A stretch of DNA of 64,000 nt. Origin: G963677185 sp963677185 (GTDB lineage: Bacteria > Bacillota > Syntrophomonadia > Syntrophomonadales > Syntrophomonadaceae). Positions 35,557-45,500 of this stretch are shown here, piece by piece. Numbering within the stretch: position 1 is the stretch's first letter; every line of letters begins with the position of its first letter. Position numbers and translations under genes: made by a program. Where the stretch lies: NCBI GenBank assembly GCA_963677185.1, contig OY781889.1:124001-188000 (forward strand), in the 5' to 3' direction. Under the pieces are notes generated by a model. It ran no database searches, was not told the DNA's origin, and worked only from the letters and a program-made list of their open reading frames with translations.

Positions 35557-36945
35557 ATGACTAAGATTCCCTCAGATATCGATCTTAACCTGGTGACCGA
35601 GAATATACTTAACAGCCCATATATGGTGTATGTTATCGTCGACAGCAACGGGATTATTACCTACATGAACCAGACCTATCTAGACCTGCTGGAGAAACCC
35701 AAGGAAGAGGTGGTCGGCCATCACATCACGCAGATCACTCCGCATACCCGGCTTCCGGAAATCCTGGTAACCGGAGAAGTGCACGAGGTCGATACCTGGA
35801 CTATCAACGGCAGAGACACGATTATCACCAGAACTCCCATTGTCAAAGACGGTGTGATCACAGGCGCCATCGGACGCAGCATATTTCTGGACATGTCCAG
35901 TGCCAAGATGCTGGTGCACAAGCTGCAGGAAACCGAAAAAGAACTCAACTATTACAAGGAGGAGTTCCGGCAGATATATCGCGCCAGCTGGCAGTTCAGC
36001 GAGCTGATCGGCGAAAGCTCTGAATTTGTCATGTTCAAATCCATGGCCCAGCAGCTTTCCAACACCCGCTCAACCATACTCATCACTGGTGAAAGTGGCA
36101 CCGGCAAAGAGCTGTTCGCCCAGGCCATCCACAACCACAGCGACAAAGAAGGTCCATTTGTGCGCATCAACTGCGCCGCCCTGCCGGAAGCCCTTCTGGA
36201 ATCGGAACTTTTCGGCTATGACGAGGGTGCTTTCACCGGAGCCCGCAAAGGCGGCAAACCAGGCAAGTTCGAGCTGGCCAAAGGCGGCACCATATTCCTG
36301 GACGAAATCGGGGATATGCCCCTCAATATGCAAACCAAGCTTCTTTCAGTGCTGCAGGAAAGGGTAATCGAAAGAGTGGGTGGGACCAGCCCCATAGCCA
36401 TTCATGTCCGGGTAATTGCTGCAACCAACTGTAACCTTGAGGAAATGGTAGCCAGCAAGGAATTTCGGGAGGACCTGTATTACCGTTTGAATGTAGTGCG
36501 GCTGGATATACCGCCGCTGCGCGACCGGGCCGAAGATATCCCCCAACTTGTCAATCACTTGATGGAGCGTATCAACGGAGGATTGAGAACCGGAGTCAAC
36601 AACATCACCAGCCGGGCAATGCACATGCTGACTAAATACAACTGGCCGGGCAATGTCCGGGAACTGGAAAATCTGCTGGAAAGAGCCATGAATCTGGCTG
36701 CATTGAAGAATCATCAGTGCCTGGATATGGAACATTTTCCTTCCCTGTTCGGAACCAGCCAGGAGAGTTACACCCCGGAAACCGGCACCGGAACACTCAT
36801 CGAAAGCGTTGAACGGCTGGAAAAGGACATGATTGAAAAGGCGCTGATCGGGGCTGGCAACAACAAGGCCCAGGCTGCCAGGGATCTGGGCCTTAACAAG
36901 GCGGGATTCTACCGCAAGCTGAATAAGTACGGATTAAGCAGCTAA
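35557..36945 (+). CDS. PAS-domain sigma-54-dependent activator
   Basis: 462 residues. A PAS domain (about 15-125, NSPYMVYVIVDSNGIITYMNQ) is followed by a short coiled coil and the AAA+ domain, with Walker A GESGTGKE (178-185), the sigma-54-contacting loop GAFTGA (224-229), Walker B FLDEIGDMP, and the R-finger region EDLYYRLNV. A Fis-type helix-turn-helix (about 420-460, NNKAQAARDLGLNKAGFYRKL) ends it. It remodels sigma-54 polymerase at -24/-12 promoters in answer to a PAS-sensed signal. The divergent thiolase gene is the obvious target. The ATG at 35557 follows CAGGAGG. Confidence 0.96.
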   Translation: MTKIPSDIDLNLVTENILNSPYMVYVIVDSNGIITYMNQTYLDLLEKPKEEVVGHHITQITPHTRLPEILVTGEVHEVDTWTINGRDTIITRTPIVKDGVITGAIGRSIFLDMSSAKMLVHKLQETEKELNYYKEEFRQIYRASWQFSELIGESSEFVMFKSMAQQLSNTRSTILITGESGTGKELFAQAIHNHSDKEGPFVRINCAALPEALLESELFGYDEGAFTGARKGGKPGKFELAKGGTIFLDEIGDMPLNMQTKLLSVLQERVIERVGGTSPIAIHVRVIAATNCNLEEMVASKEFREDLYYRLNVVRLDIPPLRDRAEDIPQLVNHLMERINGGLRTGVNNITSRAMHMLTKYNWPGNVRELENLLERAMNLAALKNHQCLDMEHFPSLFGTSQESYTPETGTGTLIESVERLEKDMIEKALIGAGNNKAQAARDLGLNKAGFYRKLNKYGLSS

Positions 36946-36952
36946 AAAGCAA

Positions 36953-36984
36953 GGCGGCCCTTGTTATCAACAAACAGGGCCGCC
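36953..36984 (-). terminator. terminator between activator and PPOX genes
   Basis: GGCGGCCC (36953-36960) pairs with GGGCCGCC (36977-36984), plus an inner TGTT/AACA. On the minus strand TTGCTTTTT follows, so it ends the PPOX gene. The stem may also serve the convergent activator gene. Confidence 0.8.
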
Positions 36985-37005
36985 TGAATCCACGCATCCT
37001 GACTA

Positions 37006-37410
37006 TTATCCGCCCACTACGATTTCCTTGTATCCCCCGGTCATATCGACTATTTCAGCCACAGCATCTGCCAGGTAGAAGGGGCCCATTACGAAACCGG
37101 TCTTTTCATTGTATATGGTTTCCAGAACCGGCATGGTTTCGAAAGCCTTTGCAGCGGTTTCCGGGCGCTGGTCAAAGACGGCCTTGCCCCGGATGCGAAT
37201 CCACTGCCCTTTGGGGCTGGCGGTGCATACTTCCACATTGGGATTGACCTGCAACTGCCTGTAAACCTTTTTATGGGTCCCGGTGCCGAAATATAGCCGG
37301 TTCTCATGAGCCATAAAAAAGCCGAAGGGCCTCACTTTCGGCTGGTCGCCCTCCACCGTGGCCAAATAAAACGTGGGATTTTCTCCTAAAAATTTAAGTA
37401 TTTCTTCCAC
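37006..37410 (-). CDS. pyridoxamine-5'-phosphate-oxidase-like (FMN split barrel) protein
   Basis: 134 residues. It begins MEEILKFLGENPTFYLATVEGDQPKVRPFG, the typical entry strand of PPOX-like split beta-barrels, with YFGTGTHKKVYRQL contacting the flavin phosphate. Such proteins are FMN- or F420-dependent reductases, or heme/flavin binders. It is divergent from an HxlR regulator (124 bases), an arrangement common for redox- or aldehyde-responsive pairs, so regulation by HxlR is likely. The substrate is unknown. Confidence 0.9.
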   Translation of the reverse strand: MEEILKFLGENPTFYLATVEGDQPKVRPFGFFMAHENRLYFGTGTHKKVYRQLQVNPNVEVCTASPKGQWIRIRGKAVFDQRPETAAKAFETMPVLETIYNEKTGFVMGPFYLADAVAEIVDMTGGYKEIVVGG

Positions 37411-37475
37411 TCTGATATCTCTCCCTTACATTAAGAATATTGTGTTTCACTATTATGGCATGTTATTATGTATTG

Positions 37476-37485
37476 CGTAAGTACG
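37476..37485. promoter_or_regulatory. possible HxlR operator
   Basis: CGTA-AG-TACG lies in the 124-base divergent gap between the PPOX and HxlR genes. Its short dyad resembles HxlR-family half sites, but at 4+4 bases it is easily found by chance. Confidence 0.3.
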
Positions 37486-37534
37486 ATATTTAATAATATA
37501 TACTATCTAATTTAATACTATGGAGGAAGCCTGA

Positions 37535-37885
37535 ATGGATGCTCAAACGCAATTATTTGGCATATGCCCGGTAACCACAGCTCAGAAGGTTATCGGCGGC
37601 AAATGGGCCCTGGTCATATTCTATCACCTGAATTCTGGCACCAAGCGCTTTGGCGAATTGCAGCGGCTGATTCCGGGAATCACCCAGGCCATGCTCACCA
37701 AGCAACTCCGGAGTCTGGAGGAAAACGGGCTGGTAGAGCGCCTGGTCTATACCCAGGTGCCTCCGAAAGTGGAGTATTCGCTCAGCGACCTGGGCATGGA
37801 ATTTCTTCCGGTCATCGACGCCCTGGAGGTTTGGGGCATTAAATATATTGCAAACATGCAAGAGAACGGCAAATGCAAGATGTAA
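37535..37885 (+). CDS. HxlR-family winged-helix regulator
   Basis: 116 residues. Starts DAQTQLFGICPVTTAQKVIGGKWALVIFYHL, with the Cys-Pro and the G-G-K-W motifs typical of HxlR/MarR-like regulators, then FGELQRLIPGITQAMLTKQLRSLEENGLVER (recognition helix and wing). The single N-terminal cysteine is often redox- or aldehyde-sensing in this family. It is divergent from the PPOX gene, its likely target. It ends directly against the convergent lipoprotein gene with no spacer. Confidence 0.93.
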   Translation: MDAQTQLFGICPVTTAQKVIGGKWALVIFYHLNSGTKRFGELQRLIPGITQAMLTKQLRSLEENGLVERLVYTQVPPKVEYSLSDLGMEFLPVIDALEVWGIKYIANMQENGKCKM

Positions 37886-38464
37886 TCACTGATGATCGCT
37901 TTTTGAATCCAGGCTTTCCAGGTATGGCAGGAGGTCTGCGGAAGCATCTGGAGGTCCGATCGGCCCATAATGGCTTCCGCTGGAATCCACTATCAGCATA
38001 TAGTTATTGAACTCTCCGTCTAGAGGGAAAAAGAACCGGTCATACTTGAAATCCATCGAATGCCACCTGGCCTGTATTTTCTGCGCGTACTGAAACTCCA
38101 GCACCCTGCTGCCGTTTTGCAGTGCTTTTATATCCGCATCCTCAACCATTGATTTGTACATATCCCTGGCTCCTGAAGCCCGTTTTTGAGCCATGCTGAC
38201 TATCTTTGCATAGGATTCGGCTCCAGGCTTAACCACCGTCTGAACACCATCATGCCAGTAAATGATCCGCTCCGGCTCTAACACCAATTCACTAGCATTT
38301 CTGGCTTCGATGGTGCTGCTCCCCGTGCTCGGAGCCGGCACTTTAGTCTGTGCCGGGGCATCGCCAGGTTTAACTGTTGCCGCAGGGTCGAATCCCTGGC
38401 AGCCTGGGAACAGGAGCGTAATTATGATAAGCATTACCAGCAAATGGTATTTCATTAAATCCAC
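37886..38464 (-). CDS. lipoprotein encoded with a two-component system
   Basis: 192 residues. The signal peptide ends in the lipobox LLFPGC (Cys about residue 22), followed by a Pro/Ala/Thr linker and a folded domain of unknown family with RIIYWHDGVQTVV and DGEFNNYMLIVDSSGSHYGP. It overlaps the histidine kinase gene by 10 bases and is last in the response regulator-kinase-lipoprotein operon. It is probably an extracytoplasmic modulator or output of the kinase. I do not recognise a known family. Confidence 0.8.
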   Translation of the reverse strand: MDLMKYHLLVMLIIITLLFPGCQGFDPAATVKPGDAPAQTKVPAPSTGSSTIEARNASELVLEPERIIYWHDGVQTVVKPGAESYAKIVSMAQKRASGARDMYKSMVEDADIKALQNGSRVLEFQYAQKIQARWHSMDFKYDRFFFPLDGEFNNYMLIVDSSGSHYGPIGPPDASADLLPYLESLDSKSDHQ

Positions 38465-40191
38465 CCTTTCTTGACTGTTCCAGCTTCGCCCAACGGCCTG
38501 GGCATTTGCAGATAGAAGGCCACCCCTCCATTTTCATTTTTGGCCCAGACGCGGCCACCGTTCAGTTCGGCCACCTTATGCAGTATGACCAGGCCCAGAC
38601 CGAACTCGCCACCCGGACCAGCGGCAAAGGGCTGGAAAAGCGTCTCCATCTGGGTCCTTTCAAGCTGTTCACCATCGTTCCATACTCGGAGCAGGACGAA
38701 GCCATGGCTTTTCGCTGGCACGGCAGATACCGACACCCGGTTGGCGGCGTAGCGCTGCTGGTTGTCCAGCAGATTCTCAAGCCCCACCCGCCACTGGTCA
38801 GAACAGCCCTGGACCAGTGACGGTTCAAGCTCAATGTCCCAGGAAAGCTCCGGGCGCAAACCTGCAAAGCGTTCCTTGCATTCACAAAGCAAAGCGCGAA
38901 TATCAAATACCTCTCCGCCACCCGCTTTACATGCGTCTCCCTCGGCTTCAGATACTGGCGCATTGCCCTGCAAGTAGTTGAGCTTGTTAAGGTACAAAAG
39001 AGCGCGCACCCGCTTTTCCAGGCGTTCTGCTTCACTGATAATCACAGCGATGCTGGCGTCGCTGCTTCCCCGGGGATAGATGCCGTCCAACATGGATTGG
39101 GCATAACTGCGTATAACCATAACCGGTGTTTTCAATTCATGGGATATGCTCTGCAACATAAAGCGTTCGGCTTCATCCTGCTGCTGAAGCTTCTGCCTCA
39201 TGTGTTCCATAGCCTGGGCCAGGCTGCCGATCTCGTCCCGGCGATCTATATCGATGGGTGTATGCCAGTCGTGCAAAGCAATGCGTCGGGCCTGGGCCTC
39301 CATCTGCTGCAGTGGCCGGCTAAGACGCCTGGCCAGCAGCAGCGACGGCAGGAATCCGAGGAGGGCCATCGCAGCCAGCAAGAGTCCGAGCTGACGATAC
39401 AGGCCGTTTACCAGGCTATCCAGGTAGGTGCTCCAGGCGTAAGACACAGCATAGACCGGTTCTCCTTCAATGGTGGTTTTGCGGATTACGTAAAGCAGAA
39501 CCTGATCGCTAATTTCCCTTTGGTATTCGTAGTAATCCTCGCTCTGGCTGTTGGCATCGTCCTCAATCTGGCGCAAAAACTCCTCCGGCAGGTTATCAGG
39601 CAGAAAGCTGCCGAACCGGCCGCCTAGCACCAGGTGGTGAACAGCCTGCAGGTCGGCGGGGCTGCTGAAAGGCACTATGGAAAAGGCGTATCGCTCGTCT
39701 ATGAATCCTTTGTCATTTATCTCAAAAGTCAGAGCGCGGGCAGCCTCTTCAACCGGTGGATTAAACGACACCATCGACATCGTTGCATCCGGTGCCAATG
39801 CACCCAGGCTGATATAGCCAAGCGATCTGGCAGCCGCCATTTTATATAGAAACCCGAACTGCCCGCCATTATACATGCTGCCGTCATTGAACAGCGTGCT
39901 TGCACCGTCCGCATCGCTGGTTATTCCGATAATGCTGTAATCAATGCCAGCGGGCCGATGAACATCTTCAGCCGGCAAGCTCATACTATAGCTGTCATAG
40001 GTCGGCGAAGTGAGCGAACGAACGGCCACTACCCCGACGCTTGGCTGGGAATCTTTAAGCATATCAAATACCTGCCGGGTGAAAAAATCCCGCAGGGTCC
40101 AGGGCAAAAAGAATATCAGCATAATGAAGACCAGGGCGGTGATCGCTACGCTGATCAGCCAGATTTGCAGGGCCAGTGGCCGCGCCTTCAT
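38455..40191 (-). CDS. membrane sensor histidine kinase
   Basis: 578 residues. Transmembrane helix 1 about 10-32 and helix 2 about 275-295 flank a large extracellular sensor of about 240 residues; a HAMP domain follows (LARRLSRPLQQMEAQARRIA). HisKA carries the phospho-acceptor in SISHELKTPVMVIRSYAQ. The ATPase domain has N-box LLDNQQRYAANR, G1 VWNDGEQ and G2 GEFGLGLVI. Its ATG overlaps the response regulator stop (TAATG). The stimulus is unknown. The associated lipoprotein suggests an envelope signal. Confidence 0.93.
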   Translation of the reverse strand: MKARPLALQIWLISVAITALVFIMLIFFLPWTLRDFFTRQVFDMLKDSQPSVGVVAVRSLTSPTYDSYSMSLPAEDVHRPAGIDYSIIGITSDADGASTLFNDGSMYNGGQFGFLYKMAAARSLGYISLGALAPDATMSMVSFNPPVEEAARALTFEINDKGFIDERYAFSIVPFSSPADLQAVHHLVLGGRFGSFLPDNLPEEFLRQIEDDANSQSEDYYEYQREISDQVLLYVIRKTTIEGEPVYAVSYAWSTYLDSLVNGLYRQLGLLLAAMALLGFLPSLLLARRLSRPLQQMEAQARRIALHDWHTPIDIDRRDEIGSLAQAMEHMRQKLQQQDEAERFMLQSISHELKTPVMVIRSYAQSMLDGIYPRGSSDASIAVIISEAERLEKRVRALLYLNKLNYLQGNAPVSEAEGDACKAGGGEVFDIRALLCECKERFAGLRPELSWDIELEPSLVQGCSDQWRVGLENLLDNQQRYAANRVSVSAVPAKSHGFVLLRVWNDGEQLERTQMETLFQPFAAGPGGEFGLGLVILHKVAELNGGRVWAKNENGGVAFYLQMPRPLGEAGTVKKGWI

Positions 40192-40874
40192 TATTTCACC
40201 ATCCTGTATCCGAAGCCATAAATCGTCTCTATCTGGAGTTCGGGCATCTTCCTGCGCAGCCTTCTAACCATATCATCCACGACCCGATCGCTTCCGAAAT
40301 AGTCTTCGCCCCATACTCTGGACAGAATCTGTTCCCTGTCCAACGGCATGCCTTGATGGATGGCAAAAAACCAGATAAGATCGAATTCTCTTGAGCTTAG
40401 TTCCACTACTGGGCCGTTCTCTAGCCGGACCAGGCGTTCCATTTCGCTCAACAGGTAGGGCTGCGCAATAATTACGCGGCCAGCCTGGCCCTCGCTCCTT
40501 TCACGGGCTCCATACACACGCTGCAGGAGCTTGCGGGCACGTATAACCAATTCCTGGGGAAGAAACGGTTTGGAGAGGTAGTCCTCTCCTCCTCTTTCCA
40601 GGCCAATTACCCGATCGATGTCCGCGTCCCGGGCGGAGATGAATATTACCGGCATACTCGGATTGGCGGCCTTAATATGGGCCAATAGCTCATATCCGTC
40701 CATGCCGGGCAGCATGATATCAAGAATCCACAGGTGCGGAGGCTGTTCGATCTGCCGGCTGGCTTCGGAGCCGTCTCCATAAGCTTCCACATGCCAGCCT
40801 TCCCGCCGCAGATAGGACGCTAATATTTCCATCAGGCTGGGCTCATCCTCGACCAAATAAACCGTATATTGCAT
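40191..40874 (-). CDS. OmpR-family response regulator
   Basis: 227 residues. The receiver domain has acidic residues VEDEPS, phospho-acceptor Asp in LWILDIMLPGMDG, Ser in VIFISARD, and Lys in YLSKPF. The C-terminal winged-helix is recognisable by SSREFDLIWFFAIHQGMPLDREQILSRVWG and DDMVRRLRRKM. It is first in the three-gene operon with its kinase. Targets are unknown but autoregulation is usual. Confidence 0.95.
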   Translation of the reverse strand: MQYTVYLVEDEPSLMEILASYLRREGWHVEAYGDGSEASRQIEQPPHLWILDIMLPGMDGYELLAHIKAANPSMPVIFISARDADIDRVIGLERGGEDYLSKPFLPQELVIRARKLLQRVYGARERSEGQAGRVIIAQPYLLSEMERLVRLENGPVVELSSREFDLIWFFAIHQGMPLDREQILSRVWGEDYFGSDRVVDDMVRRLRRKMPELQIETIYGFGYRMVK

Positions 40875-40954
40875 TTCAGAACCCCTCCGGCTTGTTCATG
40901 ATGATTGAATGGGGGTTGATGACAGATATCGTTCCCGTTTCCAGGCGCATGTCC

Positions 40955-41026
40955 GGCACGGGGCCGGAAAAGCTTATTCCCTGCCCCGTGCCCCCCATCA
41001 GGCAATTCCATCCGGGATTGCCTGAT
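40955..41026. other. two consecutive hairpins downstream of secreted protein gene
   Basis: GGCACGGGGC/GCCCCGTGCC (40955-40964 with 40983-40992) and ATCAGGCAAT/ATTGCCTGAT (40997-41006 with 41017-41026), each perfect over ten bases. Neither is followed by a T-run on the minus strand. They occupy the gap between the secreted protein gene and the two-component operon and may stabilise or terminate messages. Confidence 0.6.
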
Positions 41027-41031
41027 TAGGT

Positions 41032-41658
41032 TTATTTATAACTGATTTCAATATTATTCATGTTATCGGTATCACTGCGATAGAATTCGAGAATTTGCGG
41101 CAAGAGCTTCTTTATGGCGCTGGCGTCATCTTTTTCTACTGCGGCAGCGAAGGCTTCTTCAGCAGCAAATCGTGCTTGCAGTTCCTCGCTCGGCTGGGCG
41201 GATACGATATCCGAATTTGGATCAGCCGCATCGGCTACCACGGATAGTTCGGATAAATCTGAATCAGCGTCAGAACTGGCGATCGTACAGGTCATAATCA
41301 TTCCGTTAAGCAATTCTGTTTGCTGAGGTGCCATGCTGTTAAGCCTTTCAGCGGCCTGGCAGCGCTCTGCGAAGGCTTTCTCCCATTCAGGCAGGCTTTC
41401 GGCAGCGAAGTCTTTAACCAGGTAACGCAGATATCGCTGCTCATGGACCTCGTCCGTCAGCAATCCCCCATAGCTGGCACAGCAAAATGTTGTTTCGCCA
41501 GTGCTGCCCATCACCGCAGCCGGTGCAGGTTCAACATTAAGTTCAGTAGCGCTGCCGGCATTTGTGGCCGCCGCCGCACTTCCGGCAGACAGAACCTGTG
41601 TCAGGCAAAATGCACCGGCAAAAACGGCGCTTATGGCGGTTGTTCGTAATTTTAACAT
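41032..41658 (-). CDS. secreted protein of unknown function
   Basis: 208 residues with a clear signal peptide (about 1-31, ending SAGSAAAATNA). The mature part contains a Cys-Cys pair (TTFCCASYGGLL), two further cysteines (AERCQAAER, MIMTCTIAS), and an Asp/Ser/Ala-rich segment before a helical end. I recognise no family. It lies upstream of the two-component operon on the same strand with a 157-base gap containing hairpins. It may be a small exported stress or signal protein. Confidence 0.7.
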   Translation of the reverse strand: MLKLRTTAISAVFAGAFCLTQVLSAGSAAAATNAGSATELNVEPAPAAVMGSTGETTFCCASYGGLLTDEVHEQRYLRYLVKDFAAESLPEWEKAFAERCQAAERLNSMAPQQTELLNGMIMTCTIASSDADSDLSELSVVADAADPNSDIVSAQPSEELQARFAAEEAFAAAVEKDDASAIKKLLPQILEFYRSDTDNMNNIEISYK

Positions 41659-42535
41659 ATCGTGACCATCTCCTCACAAAGTATTAGTTGCAGGGCCCCG
41701 CATGAATAAGAATACACAAGAAATGCGGTCAAATTTTCACAGCATTGTGGGGAATTATGGTCATAGCCTTTCAAGAATAGGAATGGCGGGCACTCCTCTG
41801 TCCATTCAATAGCTTGTTTGCTAATGTTTCCGTAATAACTGCATATTCACCTGACAAATGTTCCCGCATATTAAGGATGAGTCTTCTGGCTTGATATGCT
41901 GGCTTCTGTCATATTAGCAGGTAATCTTTGATGCAAATGCCACTGAGACTCAGCATCCGTATCATTAACCTGAAGCAGCGAAACAACGCATAACATCGCA
42001 ATACATAAGAAATGCTCTTTGCTTTTAGTTATTTTCACCGTTTCTGCGAACCTTCTTCATCGGATTGGCAAGCCATGCTTATTTCACTGCATTACATGGT
42101 CAGGCTTTATTACCGCCACGTTACACCGCCAATCTTCTCCCCAGACATATTACGACAATTTTTATGCTCTTTTATGCCCGATTTTTTTCTTTCTGAGACC
42201 GTAATGTAACCCAGTTGTGACGCTAGCGTTGTATAATCGTATTCAGTGTATTTATTGCCAGCTTTTAATGCAATAAGGAGGTGCCGCTTCTACCGCCCAA
42301 TATGGGCGAGTAATATTGACAGAGAAAAACATTACGAATAATGAAATTTCCCCGGATACTCCGTATTCGCTATAGTTCAAATCATTTGATTAAAATACAC
42401 ATTCAAGGTCAGCGGAGATAGGCTTGTCAGTCCGGGCTTCCAGCCCCTTTGATGCTTCCGGGCTTAATGGTCAGCAATTGTCCGGCCGTATGGATGACAA
42501 GAGGTAAATACAAACGCTGTTGAGGAGTGAACGAG
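41659..42535. other. 877-base non-coding region upstream of giant secreted protein
   Basis: No convincing gene on either strand. A TATAAT stands at 42232-42237 without a good -35 at normal spacing. Bases around 42293-42311 form a small CGCCC/GGGCG hairpin after an AAGGAGGTG that is not linked to a gene. A nine-base direct repeat TCCGGGCTT occurs near 42437 and 42461. The long leader suggests regulation of the downstream gene, but no known riboswitch pattern was recognised. Confidence 0.5.
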
Positions 42536-45500
42536 TTGAAAACTGCAAACAAAATTCTTACTGTACTAATGGTGTTCATATTTTTATTCGGCTCAACGCC
42601 ATTCGTTCCGCTGGGAACCATGAATTCCATTGCGGAGATGTCCACGGCGATTACTAACGATGCTACTGATGTCTCTGCCAACGGGGCCACTCTGAATGGA
42701 ACGCTTGGTGTTAGTGGCGAAAATGCTGATGTGGCTTTTGAGTATGGAACCTCCAGTGATTATGGCAGCACGGTACCTGCCGATAAACAGCCGACAGCAG
42801 AAGGTTCTGAACTCGCTGTCAGCGCCGCTATTAGAGGATTGGCACCGAACACCACTTATGTTTATCGCGTGCTGTGCACTGATTCTGCAGGAACAACTGC
42901 CGGGAGCGATGTTTATTTTACCACTTCCACTCAGGCACCGGCAGCTATTACCAGAGAGGCATCAGAAATCACCGAATCCGGTGCAACCCTGAACGGAACG
43001 ATAAATGCCAACAACGCTGCAACCAGCGTAAGCTTTCGCTATGGTCTCACTGATGCATATGATGCCATAGTAGCCGCTTTTCAAAACCCGGTTACCGGCG
43101 TCCAAGATACGCCGGCAAGCGCAAACATAAGCGGATTATTGTCAAATACAACTTATCATTACCAGGTAATTGCCGAGAACTCCGCAGGCTTAAGCTGTGG
43201 TGAAGATATGACTTTTACCACCTGTGCTTCACTGACATCATCGGAGGAACAAGAGGGCACATTGGAAAAGGTTGTGATGATGTTGGGGGCGCCATTGTCC
43301 ACATCTCTTACTGCGCCAGTGGCCAGAGCGGCAACGTATATCAACGCAACTGGTTTTGCTGCCAATTGGGATCCTGAACTGGCAGCAATGGGCTATCGTA
43401 TTGATGTTTCCGAAACATCCGATTTCTCAAGCTTTGTAACCGGCTGGAATCATTTTAACGCGGGACCATTTCCGGGCTGTTCTATTAATGGCCTGACGCC
43501 AGATAAAACCTATTATTACCGCGTTTTAGCCTATGATGCCGCCACTGCTAACAGCGAATATTCAAATATTATTGAAGTTAAGACGCTTTTACCAGGAGCG
43601 CCCACGGTGGCAACCAATTGGGCCACCGGGATAGACACCACCCGGGCCATTTTGAACGGGATCGTCAATCCCAATAATTTTAGCACGGTCGTTTCATTCG
43701 AATACGGCACCGATATGAGCTACGGAAATACGGCAACCGCAGACCAGAGCCCCCTCACCGGAAGTGTTGATATACCGGTAACCGCCACTATTTCTGGATT
43801 GAAAGCCAATACGCCTTACTATTACCGGGTTGTTGGCCATAATACCTCCGGTACCGTTTATGGGTACGATTCCTTTTTTACCACTGCCCTGGCGCCTGAG
43901 TACACCGTAAAAGCCGATGGAACCATTCAGCTGAACCGGATTTACAATGCCAGCGGCGATGTGGTTATTCCCGGCGAAATTGATGGATTCAGGGTGACCA
44001 GTATAGGAGGCACAAACGGCAATATTTTCGCCGGAAATTATGAAGATTATATGGTTGCAAGCGTAACTATACCCGCTGGTATTACAAGTATTGATGCACA
44101 TGCGTTTGATCGTTGCAGAGCGCTGGGAAGCATTGCAATCCCCAGTGGTTTCAATCTTATTGGCGATTATGCATTCAGCGGATGTAACAATCTCATCAGT
44201 GTCGGACTGCCCAATACTCTTAAGACTATCGGCAAGGGAGCCTTTAACCAATGCTATGGATTGAATGTCATTACTATACCTGATGGAGTAACATCTATTG
44301 GGGATACTGCATTTAATTCATGTATTCAATTGCAAAGCATATCGATTCCCAATGGTATAACCACTATTCCTGATGGATGTTTTTCGGGATGCGAAAACCT
44401 GACCAGCTGTCTTATTCCTGTTAGTGTGCAAACAATCGGTAATTCTGCATTTTCCCATAGCGGTCTGACCAGTATAAGCCTGCCTGGCTGTGTAACCATC
44501 GGATATAATTCCTTTCAAGGCTGCCAAAGCCTTTTGAATGTGTTCGATACGGACCGTTTGAAAGGAATTGGAAGCTATGCATTTCAGGATTGTGTAAATT
44601 TGAAAAGCATAAGGCTGCCCAACAGTATGGACTATTTGTATAGTTATGCATTTAGCGGCTGTAAAAGTTTGACCAGCATTTATGTTTCATGTGATTTTAT
44701 AAGCAATTATGCATTTAGTGGTTGTACCAGTCTGACTGATGTTCAACTTGGCAATACCAAGGAAATAGGTGGCTGGGCGTTCTATAATTGTGACAGCCTG
44801 AGAAGCATAACCATACCAGGTACCGTAGGAAGGATTTGGGGTTGGGCTTTTATGAGTTGTTCGTCCCTCGAATCTGCCTATTTTCTTATGGGATATCCTA
44901 ATTGCACTTTCATCTGTTTTAGCCAGGCATTTGGGTTTCCGGCTTCGAATTTCAAAGCCTACTACATTGACTATTTGGACGGGGGAAAATGGAAGGAATT
45001 TGGTCCATTTGTCGGTGGTGACCGCTACGAATTCGATCCGGGAGTGTTCTATTCAATAAATACATCTGACCCAGCCGGCGGAAAGATTACTGTAGACAAA
45101 TCATCAGCCATAAAAGACGAAGAGGTCAGCGTTTCTGTTACTCCACCACCAGGCATGTTAATCAAGCCTGGCAGTTTGAAATACAGCGTTGGCGCAAATG
45201 ATACAGTCATAAATAATAATAGTTTTTACATGCCTGAATCAAATGTGACTATCAGTGCAGAGTTTGAAAGGGGAACCAATTACTTTGTAGCCGAATATTT
45301 CCCAAACAACAGTTTTGATGGTCAACCCCGACTAAGTCAAGAGGAGGATTACATCTACCATAACTGGGGATATAGCAGCCCAAGTCCAGACGATGGAATA
45401 CCGAGTAATAACTTTTCAGTCCGCTGGCAGGGTTATTTTGACTTCAATGAAGCAGACTATATGTTTTATGCTGATGCTGATGATGCAATAAAAGTCTATA

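Noticed and set aside
42012..42209. 65-codon plus-strand frame in the leader of the giant gene
   Set aside because: No ribosome-binding site, aromatic-rich low-quality composition, and the frame looks random.
42232..42237. TATAAT as promoter of the giant gene
   Set aside because: No -35 at 16-18 bases, since the TTGTGA is only 11 bases away; kept only as a note in the leader entry.
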